From positions 95,379 to 159,378 of the forward strand of contig NZ_AAYC01000012.1 in NCBI RefSeq assembly GCF_000169455.1: 64,000 bases of DNA, given 5' to 3'. Of the stretch, positions 26,725 to 34,679 are shown piece after piece. Position 1 is the first letter of the stretch; every line of letters starts with the position of its first letter. Under the pieces are notes generated by a model, which saw only the letters and a list, made by a program, of their open reading frames with translations, did no database searches and was not told the origin of the DNA. Origin of the DNA: Roseobacter sp. SK209-2-6 (lineage in GTDB: Bacteria > Pseudomonadota > Alphaproteobacteria > Rhodobacterales > Rhodobacteraceae). The position numbers and the translations under genes were made by a program.

Positions 26725-27402
26725 TTAGGCGGCCTTTGCACTGTCCAGAAGGTCCTGAAGCAGGTTGGGCAAACGAGCATCTTCACCTTCAATACCCGTC
26801 GCGGCGAGGGCGCGGCCCTCTTCGCTGGCCAGAACCTGTCGGGTTTCGGCGACGGAGAGCTCTTTGAAGGCGCTGCCATCTTCGTTTTCACCCGATTGCA
26901 TGAGCATTCCGCCTTCGGCCCAGATCAGTTCCTCTTCTTCACATTCGATGTGAATGCGGCCCATACGCTCGGGTGCGATGGCCTTAATGCCCTTGTAGCC
27001 CACAAGAGAAATCAGTTTCACCATCGCGAGGGGCAGGCCAAAGAGGCGCTCAATTGCGGCGATCTCCAGCGCGACGATCTGATCCGCAGGCAGGCAGAGA
27101 TCGGTTTCATTCCCCAGTGCAAGGGCGGGAACATGCACCATAGTGGTCATGCGCGGGACGGCGTGACGAACAGCCTTCACTTCCTGGGCGCCGCCATCAA
27201 ACGTATAAACCATATCGCCGGGCTTTACATCGCGGGCCTGAACAAAGCCGCGCTCTGTTTCAACGATAGTTTCGGGAAGAAAACCGCCGGTGCGTTTGCG
27301 CTGTGGGATTTCGACGACAGGTTCAGACGGCAGGATAGGGAAATCCAACAGCAGGCCAACTGGCTGAAAATCGGCGAATGAGTTGAAATGATCCAGCAGC
27401 AT
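26725..27402 (-). CDS. Hint-domain protein, no catalytic cysteine
   Basis: The 225-residue protein carries a Hint-like domain from about residue 38: GGFLPETIVETERG, VKPGDMVYTFDGG (about 59-71) and VPALALGN, with LPADQIVALE in place of the usual SPDH segment. The position of the nucleophilic Cys holds Gly, so protein self-processing is unlikely. The C-terminal 80 residues are acidic and helical. It lies between cvpA and purF, genes that are often closer in relatives, and has its own 380-base upstream region with a CtrA-like site. It is distinct from the Hint protein at 6764. Confidence 0.72.
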   Translation of the reverse strand: MLLDHFNSFADFQPVGLLLDFPILPSEPVVEIPQRKRTGGFLPETIVETERGFVQARDVKPGDMVYTFDGGAQEVKAVRHAVPRMTTMVHVPALALGNETDLCLPADQIVALEIAAIERLFGLPLAMVKLISLVGYKGIKAIAPERMGRIHIECEEEELIWAEGGMLMQSGENEDGSAFKELSVAETRQVLASEEGRALAATGIEGEDARLPNLLQDLLDSAKAA

Positions 27403-27725
27403 CTTGTCGTCCCTTCTGAGATCGGTGCCCGTCGTTCGGTGTTGAGCCTATGTGGCACCCGAATTGGGCCGAAAATGGGGCAAGCCTGCGGCCAATTTCG
27501 ATCCGACCCCATTTTTTGGCGACAAAACCTCATTTTTCGGGGGGATTGTTAACTCTTGCGAGGGCTCTGGTCGGAATTCGTTAAGAATCGCGCTTGGCTT
27601 TCGCTGCAAAGCTCTTGCGATGCGAGATCTGATTCTTGTTGGTTAACAAAAACTTAATCGTTAACGGGCCGTGTTAACAAAGGTTGCCAAGAATGCAAGA
27701 GATTTGTGAAAGCCCTTGCAGAACC
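27403..27725. other. AT-rich upstream region of the second Hint gene
   Basis: No gene is visible. The stretch is unusually rich in GTTAAC-like elements (27548-27552, 27643-27657, 27661-27664, 27673-27676) and T runs, in contrast to the GC-rich surroundings. It presumably contains the promoter of the Hint gene on the minus strand. Confidence 0.55.
27643..27657. promoter_or_regulatory. Candidate CtrA binding site TTAA-N7-TTAA
   Basis: The sequence TTAACAAAAACTTAA is an exact match to the consensus of the alphaproteobacterial response regulator CtrA (two TTAA half-sites, seven-base spacer). Further TTAA half-sites follow at 27661 and 27673. It lies 240 bases upstream of the Hint gene start. Binding is not shown by the sequence; the motif is short enough to occur by chance, though less so in GC-rich DNA. 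Confidence 0.45.
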
Positions 27726-27755
27726 ATATAAAAAGGGCGCCATTGTGGCGCCCTT
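27726..27755 (-). terminator. Rho-independent terminator of cvpA
   Basis: A 9-bp stem (27733-27741 with 27747-27755) and a five-base loop are followed on the minus strand by TTTTTATATGG. It lies 30 bases past the cvpA stop. Confidence 0.85.
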
Positions 27756-27784
27756 GATTTTAATCTTGGTAAAGGATGAGCGGA

Positions 27785-28339
27785 TTAGTTGCCGCATTTT
27801 CCGATCAAGGCTTCGTATTGCTCGGTAACCCAGCCCAGTGCCTGCTCTGGGTTGCGGTCTTCGATTTTGCCAATCATGCGCTCAAAGACAACCAAAGAGC
27901 GGCTCTCGTCAACGATTGTAAAGCTCTGTCCGGTCATCACGACATTGTAGAGGAAGAAGCCAATCGCAACCAAAAGGATGCCACGCAAAACGCCAAAGAA
28001 GAAACCGACACCCTGGTCCAACCCACCCAGTGCGGAACGCTGCACCAAGGATGAGAACAAGGGGGTAAAGAAGGAGACTACGATCAAAGCCAGCGCAAAG
28101 ACTGCGGCAAATGCTGCAATGATCGACAGCTCGCAGCTGTCGGCAATAAATTCGCCAACAACCGGGATCTCAGCCATGAGTGGCTCGACCTGAGGGGCAA
28201 AGATAAAGGCAAGAACGCCGGCTGCGATCCAGCCTGCGATGGCCATGGCCTCGCGGACAAAGCCGCGTGAATAGGCCAAGAGAGCCGATAATACGATGAC
28301 CAGGGCCACAACCCCGTCAATAATGGTGAAACCTTCCAT
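27785..28339 (-). CDS. cvpA: CvpA family membrane protein
   Basis: The 184-residue protein has four hydrophobic segments, starting with VVALVIVLSALLAYSRGFVREAM (the RGFVRE turn is typical). CvpA-family proteins were first linked to colicin V production and are connected with envelope stability; a precise activity is not established. The C-terminal 40 residues are charged and probably cytoplasmic. It follows radA by 41 bases in the same direction and is followed by a strong terminator. Confidence 0.9.
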   Translation of the reverse strand: MEGFTIIDGVVALVIVLSALLAYSRGFVREAMAIAGWIAAGVLAFIFAPQVEPLMAEIPVVGEFIADSCELSIIAAFAAVFALALIVVSFFTPLFSSLVQRSALGGLDQGVGFFFGVLRGILLVAIGFFLYNVVMTGQSFTIVDESRSLVVFERMIGKIEDRNPEQALGWVTEQYEALIGKCGN

Positions 28340-28380
28340 GTCCCTCGCCCGTTGAACCCGCGATTAAAATTTTGGCAACT

Positions 28381-29745
28381 CTAGCCGGCTCCAAAGAATT
28401 CGCCAACAAATCCTGTCAGGTCTGATGCTTGACGCAGGCCAAGACCTTTGACTGAAACGGATTTGCCACCGCTAGGAGCTATTGCGGAGGTGAAACCAAG
28501 TTTTTGCGCCTCTTTCAACCGGTTTTCTGTTTGCGGAGCCGGGCGAAGGGCTCCAGAGAGAGATATCTCGCCAAAAACTGCTGTATCTGCGGGTAGGGCG
28601 GTGTCTTCGCGGGCGGAAAGCAGCGCAGCAGCAACCGCTAAATCGGCCGCGGGTTCAGAGATCTTCATGCCGCCGGCCACATTCAAGTAGACATCAAGCC
28701 CGGCAAAAGGAATGCCGCAGCGCGCCTCCAGCACTGCGAGAATCATCGCAAGCCGCGACGAATCCCAGCCGACCACAGCGCGCCGGGGCTGTGAGTGTGG
28801 GGAGGGCGCGACCAGGGCCTGCATTTCGACCAGCACTGGCCGGGTACCCTCGATACCGGCAAAGACGACGGAACCGGGAGAGGGCTCCCCGCGATCAGAG
28901 AGGAACAGGGCGGAGGGGTTGGTGACTTCGGAAAGGCCAGAACCGGTCATCTCAAAAACCCCGATCTCATCCGCAGCGCCAAAGCGATTTTTGACTGCGC
29001 GCAGGATTCGGAATTGATGGCCGCGCTCGCCTTCGAAATAGAGCACGGTATCCACCATATGCTCGACCACGCGCGGCCCGGCGATTTGACCTTCTTTGGT
29101 GACATGGCCCACCATGATGATGGAAATACCCTGGCTCTTGGCAAAAGTTGTCAACTCATGCGCTGCGGCCCGCACCTGGCTGACAGATCCGGGGGCGCTG
29201 TCCACATGGTCGGCCCACATGGTTTGAATGGAGTCTATAATGGCGAGCTGCGGTTTTTCTGCTTCCAACGTTGTGAGGATGTCGCGCAGATTGGTTTCAG
29301 CAGCCAATTGAACCGGCGCCTGGGCCAAGCCTAAGCGCTGTGCCCGCATCCGCACCTGGGCCGAGGCCTCCTCGCCTGAGACATAGATGGTCTTGAGGCC
29401 GGATTGCGCAAAGCGCGCAGCGGCCTGCAGGAGAAGCGTTGATTTGCCGATTCCCGGATCTCCGCCCACCAAAATAGCAGAGGCAGGCACCAGTCCGCCG
29501 CCCAAGACGCGGTCGAGTTCGGCCACACCGCAGCATGCGCGAGGCGGTGGTGTTTCCTCGGTGGAGAGGTTGGTGAGCGGGATCGTCTTTCCGCGCCGGG
29601 CGCCAAGGGATTTCTTGGCTGGGCCGCCAGCGGAGAGGCCCTTGTCCTCGGTGATGGTGTTCCATTCACCGCAGCCTTCGCAGCGGCCGGACCATTTGGA
29701 GAATGCGGCCCCGCAGGCCGAACAGGAATAAGATGTCTTTGCCAT
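28381..29745 (-). CDS. radA: DNA repair protein RadA
   Basis: The 454-residue protein has the N-terminal zinc finger CSACGAAFSKWSGRCEGC (about 8-25), the RecA-like ATPase core with Walker A GGDPGIGKST, the RadA-specific KNRFG motif, and the Lon-like C-terminal domain. RadA promotes branch migration during recombination. The length matches E. coli RadA (460). The ATG at 29745 is preferred to the frame extension to 29829 because the zinc finger begins there. Confidence 0.96.
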   Translation of the reverse strand: MAKTSYSCSACGAAFSKWSGRCEGCGEWNTITEDKGLSAGGPAKKSLGARRGKTIPLTNLSTEETPPPRACCGVAELDRVLGGGLVPASAILVGGDPGIGKSTLLLQAAARFAQSGLKTIYVSGEEASAQVRMRAQRLGLAQAPVQLAAETNLRDILTTLEAEKPQLAIIDSIQTMWADHVDSAPGSVSQVRAAAHELTTFAKSQGISIIMVGHVTKEGQIAGPRVVEHMVDTVLYFEGERGHQFRILRAVKNRFGAADEIGVFEMTGSGLSEVTNPSALFLSDRGEPSPGSVVFAGIEGTRPVLVEMQALVAPSPHSQPRRAVVGWDSSRLAMILAVLEARCGIPFAGLDVYLNVAGGMKISEPAADLAVAAALLSAREDTALPADTAVFGEISLSGALRPAPQTENRLKEAQKLGFTSAIAPSGGKSVSVKGLGLRQASDLTGFVGEFFGAG

Positions 29746-29880
29746 GAAGTGGTTCTGCCCGATGTTCCGCATTTGTTCAAGTGGTGTTTGGTGGGAGCGT
29801 AGTCCTCCCGCCCGTCGGGCGATCATCAAAGATGATCTCCTCCCGTTGGGCCAAGCGCCGCTGGCGCGGCGCGCGATACC

Positions 29881-30330
29881 TCAGGCGCCGGGTTCTGAAC
29901 GCAGGCGGCGCTCTGTCAGCATCCCAAGGATAAGAGAGGTCACAATGCAAGCGGTGAACATATAGAGCCCCCAGGCGACTTCGATGGTGGCGAGGCCAAT
30001 CCCCTTAGCCAGGGTAATGTAGAGAGCGATCAGGAAGACGTCGGCCATTGCGAGCTTTCCCAAAACATGCAGCACCGGCTGCACTTTGCTATCCAAGAGG
30101 TCCCACTGCACCAGGGCCAAGCCGATGGTTTTGAGGTAGGGGGCGAAGATGGCAAAGAAAGTCACGATCAGCGCCAATGTTGCATCGCTGCCCCAGAGAC
30201 TTTGCAACCCGGTGATGACTGAGATTTCGCTGAGACCGAAGATTGGTAGCAGGCCGGCCCGCATCAAGGGCGCAAACCAAGCCACGGGGTAAAGGATCAG
30301 CAGGGAGAGAGTTAGTATACGAAGAGACAT
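29881..30330 (-). CDS. PqiA-like membrane protein
   Basis: The product of about 149 residues has four hydrophobic helices, beginning LRILTLSLLILYPVAWFAPLM, and includes LVQWDLLDSKVQPVL in a polar loop. This is a single copy of the PqiA repeat (E. coli PqiA has two). PqiA belongs to a lipid-transport system between the membranes with MCE proteins, and this gene lies near mlaEF. The frame is open to 30429; the ATG at 30330 is chosen because the hydrophobic domain starts there, but no clear ribosome site distinguishes it. Confidence 0.75.
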   Translation of the reverse strand: MSLRILTLSLLILYPVAWFAPLMRAGLLPIFGLSEISVITGLQSLWGSDATLALIVTFFAIFAPYLKTIGLALVQWDLLDSKVQPVLHVLGKLAMADVFLIALYITLAKGIGLATIEVAWGLYMFTACIVTSLILGMLTERRLRSEPGA

Positions 30331-30453
30331 GCAGGCCCGCTCAATTGTTTCCTTAGACGTAGAGCGATGGCGCCAATACTGGTAGAGGGAAAAGCCAATT
30401 GTCTTTAGCAGAAGATTTCTGAACAGCAATGTCGAGGGCTTCCTTTGGCTTAG

Positions 30454-30840
30454 CTAGTATAAAACAACAAAGGTTGTGGCACAGATCCAGCAATGGATAC
30501 TCGTAACGAATGACAATCTACGAAAAGGGCCAAAAACGAGAGGTGGAAGAATAAGAAGCTGTACCGCGAGCAAGGGGAAGAGATATAGTTCAGCGACGTT
30601 AGGCCAAGGCGGCGGGGGCTTTGCGGGAACATATTGCAACATAACTTGGAAACAAACAGCGGCGAGAACTGAAATTGAGATAGGCAAAGCCATTAGGATA
30701 ATGCCTAGGGCTTTGTATGGAAAAACTTTGCCCGTCGGGGTTTTCAGCAGGGAGTGACCAAGACTGATCAAGGCTAAGGAAGTTGTCAGTGTGGTCACTA
30801 TTCGCGCAAACAAGACCCAAGTCTCTGGCCAATCGACCAT
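30454..30840 (-). CDS. Hypothetical membrane protein coupled to mlaF
   Basis: The 128-residue product has three to four hydrophobic helices (ARIVTTLTTSLALISLGHSL, LGIILMALPISISVLAAVCF, LFPLLAVQLLILPPLVFG and a last one at the C-terminus). I do not recognise a family. Its ATG lies three bases after the mlaF stop, so it is probably translated with the transporter genes. The DNA is clearly more AT-rich than the flanking genes, which suggests a later arrival in the operon. No function is assigned. Confidence 0.6.
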   Translation of the reverse strand: MVDWPETWVLFARIVTTLTTSLALISLGHSLLKTPTGKVFPYKALGIILMALPISISVLAAVCFQVMLQYVPAKPPPPWPNVAELYLFPLLAVQLLILPPLVFGPFRRLSFVTSIHCWICATTFVVLY

Positions 30841-30843
30841 CAA

Positions 30844-31617
30844 TTATCTAACCGCCTCGATCGGCCCCTCTGCGCGGCCGTGGATGAATTGATCCAGAAA
30901 GGGGTCGCCTGACTGGTCCATCTCTGCCACCGGGCCGGTCCATTGGATCACCCCGCCGTGCAGCATCGCCACATTATCGGCAATCGCGCGCACCGAGGTC
31001 ATGTCGTGCGTGATGGTCATGGCGGTCGCCCCCATCTCCACCACGATCTCGCGGATCAGATCGTTGATCACGCCAGACATGATCGGGTCGAGGCCGGTTG
31101 TGGGCTCATCAAAGAAGATAATCTCGGGCTCGGCAGCGATAGCGCGGGCAAGGCCCACGCGTTTTTGCATGCCACCTGAAAGCTCGGCAGGCAGGCGGTC
31201 GGCGACATCTGGCTTCAGACCTACGCGGCGGAGTTTCTCAATCGCGATTTCGCGGGCCTCCTCCACCGGGCGCTTCAGCTGACCGCGCAGCAGGCGAAAG
31301 GCGACATTCTGCCAGACTGGCAGCGAGTCAAAGAGGGCTCCACCTTGAAACAACATGCCAAAACGGGCCAGGAACTTGTCGCGATCACCAGAGCCAGAGG
31401 GCTTTCCATCGACATAGATCTCACCGCTATCTGGCTGGATCAGGCCCAGAATGCTCTTCAAGGCCACGGATTTACCGGTGCCTGAGCCACCGATAATGAC
31501 CATGGAGGTGCCCTTGGCGATCTCCAGATTCATGCCGTTCAGCACGCGATTGTCACCGAAGGCCTTATGGACGTTGTCCATCTTGATCATGGAAGCGGGC
31601 ATAATGTCTTGGGTCAT
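30844..31617 (-). CDS. mlaF: Phospholipid ABC transporter ATP-binding protein MlaF
   Basis: The 257-residue ATPase has Walker A IGGSGTGKSV (about 42-51), the signature LSGGMQKRVGLARA, Walker B IIFFDEPTTGLDP and H-loop THDMTS. The GGM form of the signature and the PTTGLDPIMS segment are typical of Mla/Ttg2A ATPases. MlaFEDB moves phospholipids between the inner membrane and the periplasm to keep outer-membrane asymmetry. The start overlaps the mlaE stop by four bases. mlaD is not in this operon. Confidence 0.93.
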   Translation of the reverse strand: MTQDIMPASMIKMDNVHKAFGDNRVLNGMNLEIAKGTSMVIIGGSGTGKSVALKSILGLIQPDSGEIYVDGKPSGSGDRDKFLARFGMLFQGGALFDSLPVWQNVAFRLLRGQLKRPVEEAREIAIEKLRRVGLKPDVADRLPAELSGGMQKRVGLARAIAAEPEIIFFDEPTTGLDPIMSGVINDLIREIVVEMGATAMTITHDMTSVRAIADNVAMLHGGVIQWTGPVAEMDQSGDPFLDQFIHGRAEGPIEAVR

Positions 31618-32396
31618 AGTGAGAAGAACACCCCAGTCAGAATGAAATTCGCGGCCAGGATCAGCACTGCCGCTGCTTCAACCGAGGATTTGGTGGCGCG
31701 GCCAACACCCTGTGCGCCGCGTCCGGATTGCATACCGTAGTAGCAGCCCATGGTGGCGGCAATGGTGCCAAAGAAGGCGCCCTTGACCAGAGAGGAGATC
31801 AAATCGAGCGGCTCCAGGAAATCAACGGTGTTCTTGAGGTAGGCCGCGGAGTTGAAATCGAGATTGTAGACAGCCACGGTATAGCCGCCTGCAATACCGA
31901 TGATGTCACCAACACCCACCAGGACCGGCACGGTGACCAGAGCGGCAAGGACGCGGGGAGCGACAAGATACTGCATTGGGTTGGTAGAAAGCGTGACCAA
32001 TGCGTCGATCTGCTCGGTCACTTTCATGGTGGCGATCTCTGCTGCGATGGAAGAGGTCACCCGTGCGGCGATCATTAAGCCGACCAGGACGGGCCCCAAC
32101 TCTCGAACCATGCCGATGGCAACGATCTGCGGCACCACGGCTTCGGCATTAAATCGGGCGCCTCCGGCATAGATCTGCAGGGCGAGGGCGCCACCGGTGA
32201 AGACTGCGGTCAATCCCACAACCGGGAGGGACAGCCAGCCCACCTGTAGCAACGACAGTAATACCTCCCGCGGGTAATAGGGCGGGCGGAACATATGGGT
32301 AAAGGTGCTCAGCGCAAAAAGTGTGACACGGCCAATTGCGGCCAAAGCGCCAAGCGCCATGCGACCCAAACGTGCCAGAAGAGCAAGTGGTGTCAT
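31614..32396 (-). CDS. mlaE: Phospholipid ABC transporter permease MlaE
   Basis: The 260-residue permease has the MlaE family pattern: an N-terminal amphipathic region, hydrophobic helices and the conserved [35 protein letters not shown] segment in the middle (about 100-135). It forms the membrane channel of the lipid transporter with MlaF. It overlaps alr upstream and mlaF downstream by four bases each, so three genes are tightly coupled. Confidence 0.93.
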   Translation of the reverse strand: MTPLALLARLGRMALGALAAIGRVTLFALSTFTHMFRPPYYPREVLLSLLQVGWLSLPVVGLTAVFTGGALALQIYAGGARFNAEAVVPQIVAIGMVRELGPVLVGLMIAARVTSSIAAEIATMKVTEQIDALVTLSTNPMQYLVAPRVLAALVTVPVLVGVGDIIGIAGGYTVAVYNLDFNSAAYLKNTVDFLEPLDLISSLVKGAFFGTIAATMGCYYGMQSGRGAQGVGRATKSSVEAAAVLILAANFILTGVFFSL

Positions 32397-33430
32397 CCCA
32401 GATACGTCCGTGCATAGCGATGACCAAGGGAGGTCAGGAACTCATAGCCGATCGTACCCGCAGCATCTGCCAGGATGTCCACACCCTGACGCTCGTTCAG
32501 CAGGGACAGATGGCTGGGCACGTCGCTGAGGGCGGTTACATCCACTGTGATCAGATCCATCGAAACCCGACCCACGATAGGGCAGGGGGTTTCGCCTGCA
32601 AAGGTATCGATGCCTGTATTCATCAGCGCCCGTTGCAAGCCATCCGCATAGCCTGCCGCCACGGTCGCGATGCGGGAAGGGCGCTTGGCGATCCAGGCAT
32701 TGCCGTAGCCAACACTTTCGCCCGCTTCGAGATCACGCACCTGGATTACGGGCAGATCTAGGGAGGCAACTGGCAGGGCGTCCAAATAGGGGCGCCCGCC
32801 ATAGAGGCCGATACCGGGACGACAGAGGTCAAAATGGTACTCGGGCCCCAGCAGAATACCGCCTGTGGCAGCAAGAGAGCGCGGCACTTCGATACCACTC
32901 GTCATCTCTCGGAAGGTCTTCAACTGTTTGGCATTCATCTCATGGGCAGGCTCATCGGCACAGGCCAGATGCGACATCAGCAGAACCGGGCTTTGCCCAA
33001 GTGCGATTTCGCCGACAGCGGCCCATTCCGCAGGCTCCATCCCCAGTCGGTTCATGCCGCTGTCCAACTGCACACCAAAAGCGTGTCCGGGCAGGCTTTC
33101 GAAGTGTCGCAACATCTGCTCCAGGGAGTTCAGCATCGGTGTCAGCTGAAAGTCCTTTAGCAGTCGGGTATCCCCATCCATGTGGCCCGAAAAGACCGAA
33201 ATGCCGGGGCCGGCCCCAAGTGCGCGACGCAGGGCCACACCTTCTTCAGCAGCAGCCACAAAGAAGTTGCGTGCGCCTGCCTGGGCCAATGCCTTGGCCA
33301 CCCGCCCAGCATCCAGTCCATAGCCGTTCGCTTTGACCACCGCGGCAGTCTCGCAGTTGGTCATTGCATTGAGATTTCGCCAGTTTGCCACCAGCGCATC
33401 TAGGTTGATTGTCAGTTTAGCCGTGCTCAT
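32393..33430 (-). CDS. alr: Alanine racemase
   Basis: The 345-residue PLP enzyme makes D-alanine for peptidoglycan. The PLP lysine is in [12 protein letters not shown] at about 30-41, and the C-terminal beta domain contains [14 protein letters not shown] with the usual residues. The catalytic tyrosine region [25 protein letters not shown] is present. The length is normal. It overlaps mlaE by four bases and lies 30 bases after the 2-oxoglutarate oxygenase gene. Confidence 0.95.
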   Translation of the reverse strand: MSTAKLTINLDALVANWRNLNAMTNCETAAVVKANGYGLDAGRVAKALAQAGARNFFVAAAEEGVALRRALGAGPGISVFSGHMDGDTRLLKDFQLTPMLNSLEQMLRHFESLPGHAFGVQLDSGMNRLGMEPAEWAAVGEIALGQSPVLLMSHLACADEPAHEMNAKQLKTFREMTSGIEVPRSLAATGGILLGPEYHFDLCRPGIGLYGGRPYLDALPVASLDLPVIQVRDLEAGESVGYGNAWIAKRPSRIATVAAGYADGLQRALMNTGIDTFAGETPCPIVGRVSMDLITVDVTALSDVPSHLSLLNERQGVDILADAAGTIGYEFLTSLGHRYARTYLG

Positions 33431-33460
33431 GCCCCGTTCTTGACATGCGCGCTGCAGGGG

Positions 33461-34414
33461 TCAAGTGGAATTCTCTTCTCTGGGGGATTGCTGGTGCACA
33501 TCATAGGCTGCTTCCAGCTCGTTACGCAGGAAATCGGCAAATCTGATTGTCGCAAATTTGGCGTTCCCAGTTCCGGGAAGGGGGGCGATTTCGGTATTTA
33601 CATGAGGATCAAAGAAAAACGGGATGGAATACCGTTCCTTCCCTGACCGGTTTATCACCCGATGCGGTGTCGAGAGCAGGCGGCCATTGCTGAGCCTGTG
33701 CAACATATCGCCGACATTCACAACCAAAGTGCCCGGGATATAGGGGGCATCTACCCAGTTTCCCGCAGGTGTTTGGACTTGCAATCCGCCTATATCACCC
33801 TGCGAAAGAAGCGTCAGGCAGCCAAAGTCCTTATGCGGTGCGGACCCGTATAGATCTTCTGGGCTGGCTGTGGGTTGTGGAGGGTAATGCAGAAGGCGGA
33901 GCCAGGTTGTTGCCATGTCAAAGCTGTCAAGAAAATCCATGTCCTCCACCCCTGCTGCCAACAGTGCAACACGCATCAACCGACGACCTAAACGCGACAA
34001 GGCCTCATTATAAGCCATCAGGGTTTCACGAAATCCGGGTAGGTCTGGCCATTGATTTGGGCCGCTTAGGTAAATGTCAGGGTCGGTGATCTCATCTTCA
34101 CGCATCATCATAAAGCTGGCGGATTGGTTGGGCTTGGTCACATCGGCCAGGGTGGAGTTTACATCGGTCGAGGTATTGATCGGAATATATCCGCGATGGG
34201 CCTTGTTGACGCTGATTGCCATTTTTTGCGCAAGAGGCAGCGCATGGAACTGACGCGCCGCATCAAAGACTGCATCAGTCAGAGCCTGCGGAATGCCATG
34301 TTGGCTGATATAGCCAAAACCGGTTTGGCCATAGGCGCGTCGTAAGTCCGCTGCTAGGTCGGCATCGGTGCGGCTTCCCAGCTCGATCACTGGGATTTCG
34401 TTGAATTCTGTCAA
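33461..34414 (-). CDS. 2-oxoglutarate/Fe(II) oxygenase, isopenicillin-N-synthase family
   Basis: The 317-residue protein has the DIOX_N region (IPVIELG at 7-13, TGFGYISQHGI) and the double-stranded beta-helix with iron ligands H194-x-D196 (APHKDFG) and H251 (STPHRVIN), plus R261-x-S263 for 2-oxoglutarate. Substrates in this family are diverse and cannot be predicted. The start is probably the TTG at 34414, ten residues before the conserved strand, with AAAGG eight bases upstream; the frame extends to 34549. It lies between dnaB and alr, which relatives usually have closer together (inference). Confidence 0.85.
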   Translation of the reverse strand: MTEFNEIPVIELGSRTDADLAADLRRAYGQTGFGYISQHGIPQALTDAVFDAARQFHALPLAQKMAISVNKAHRGYIPINTSTDVNSTLADVTKPNQSASFMMMREDEITDPDIYLSGPNQWPDLPGFRETLMAYNEALSRLGRRLMRVALLAAGVEDMDFLDSFDMATTWLRLLHYPPQPTASPEDLYGSAPHKDFGCLTLLSQGDIGGLQVQTPAGNWVDAPYIPGTLVVNVGDMLHRLSNGRLLSTPHRVINRSGKERYSIPFFFDPHVNTEIAPLPGTGNAKFATIRFADFLRNELEAAYDVHQQSPREENST

Positions 34415-34679
34415 GGGAAGAGCCTTTGCTATGAGGGTGAGCCTTGGGGGTGAAAATTCACCCCTGGCTAACCCGCAAAGCGTTTCCGGCGATGGCCATA
34501 GTGCCGCTCCAGGACGACACGGATCTGAGAATATGTAGCAGCGATACACATATCTGCATCAATGTATGGGTTGCAGCTTCTGTCAATAAAAAAGACAGCA
34601 CGCCAGATTATGGATTAGACCATCAACCCAAGTGGTTCACTCACATGGCGTCGCGTTGACTGAGTGTTCTGAGCATGGC

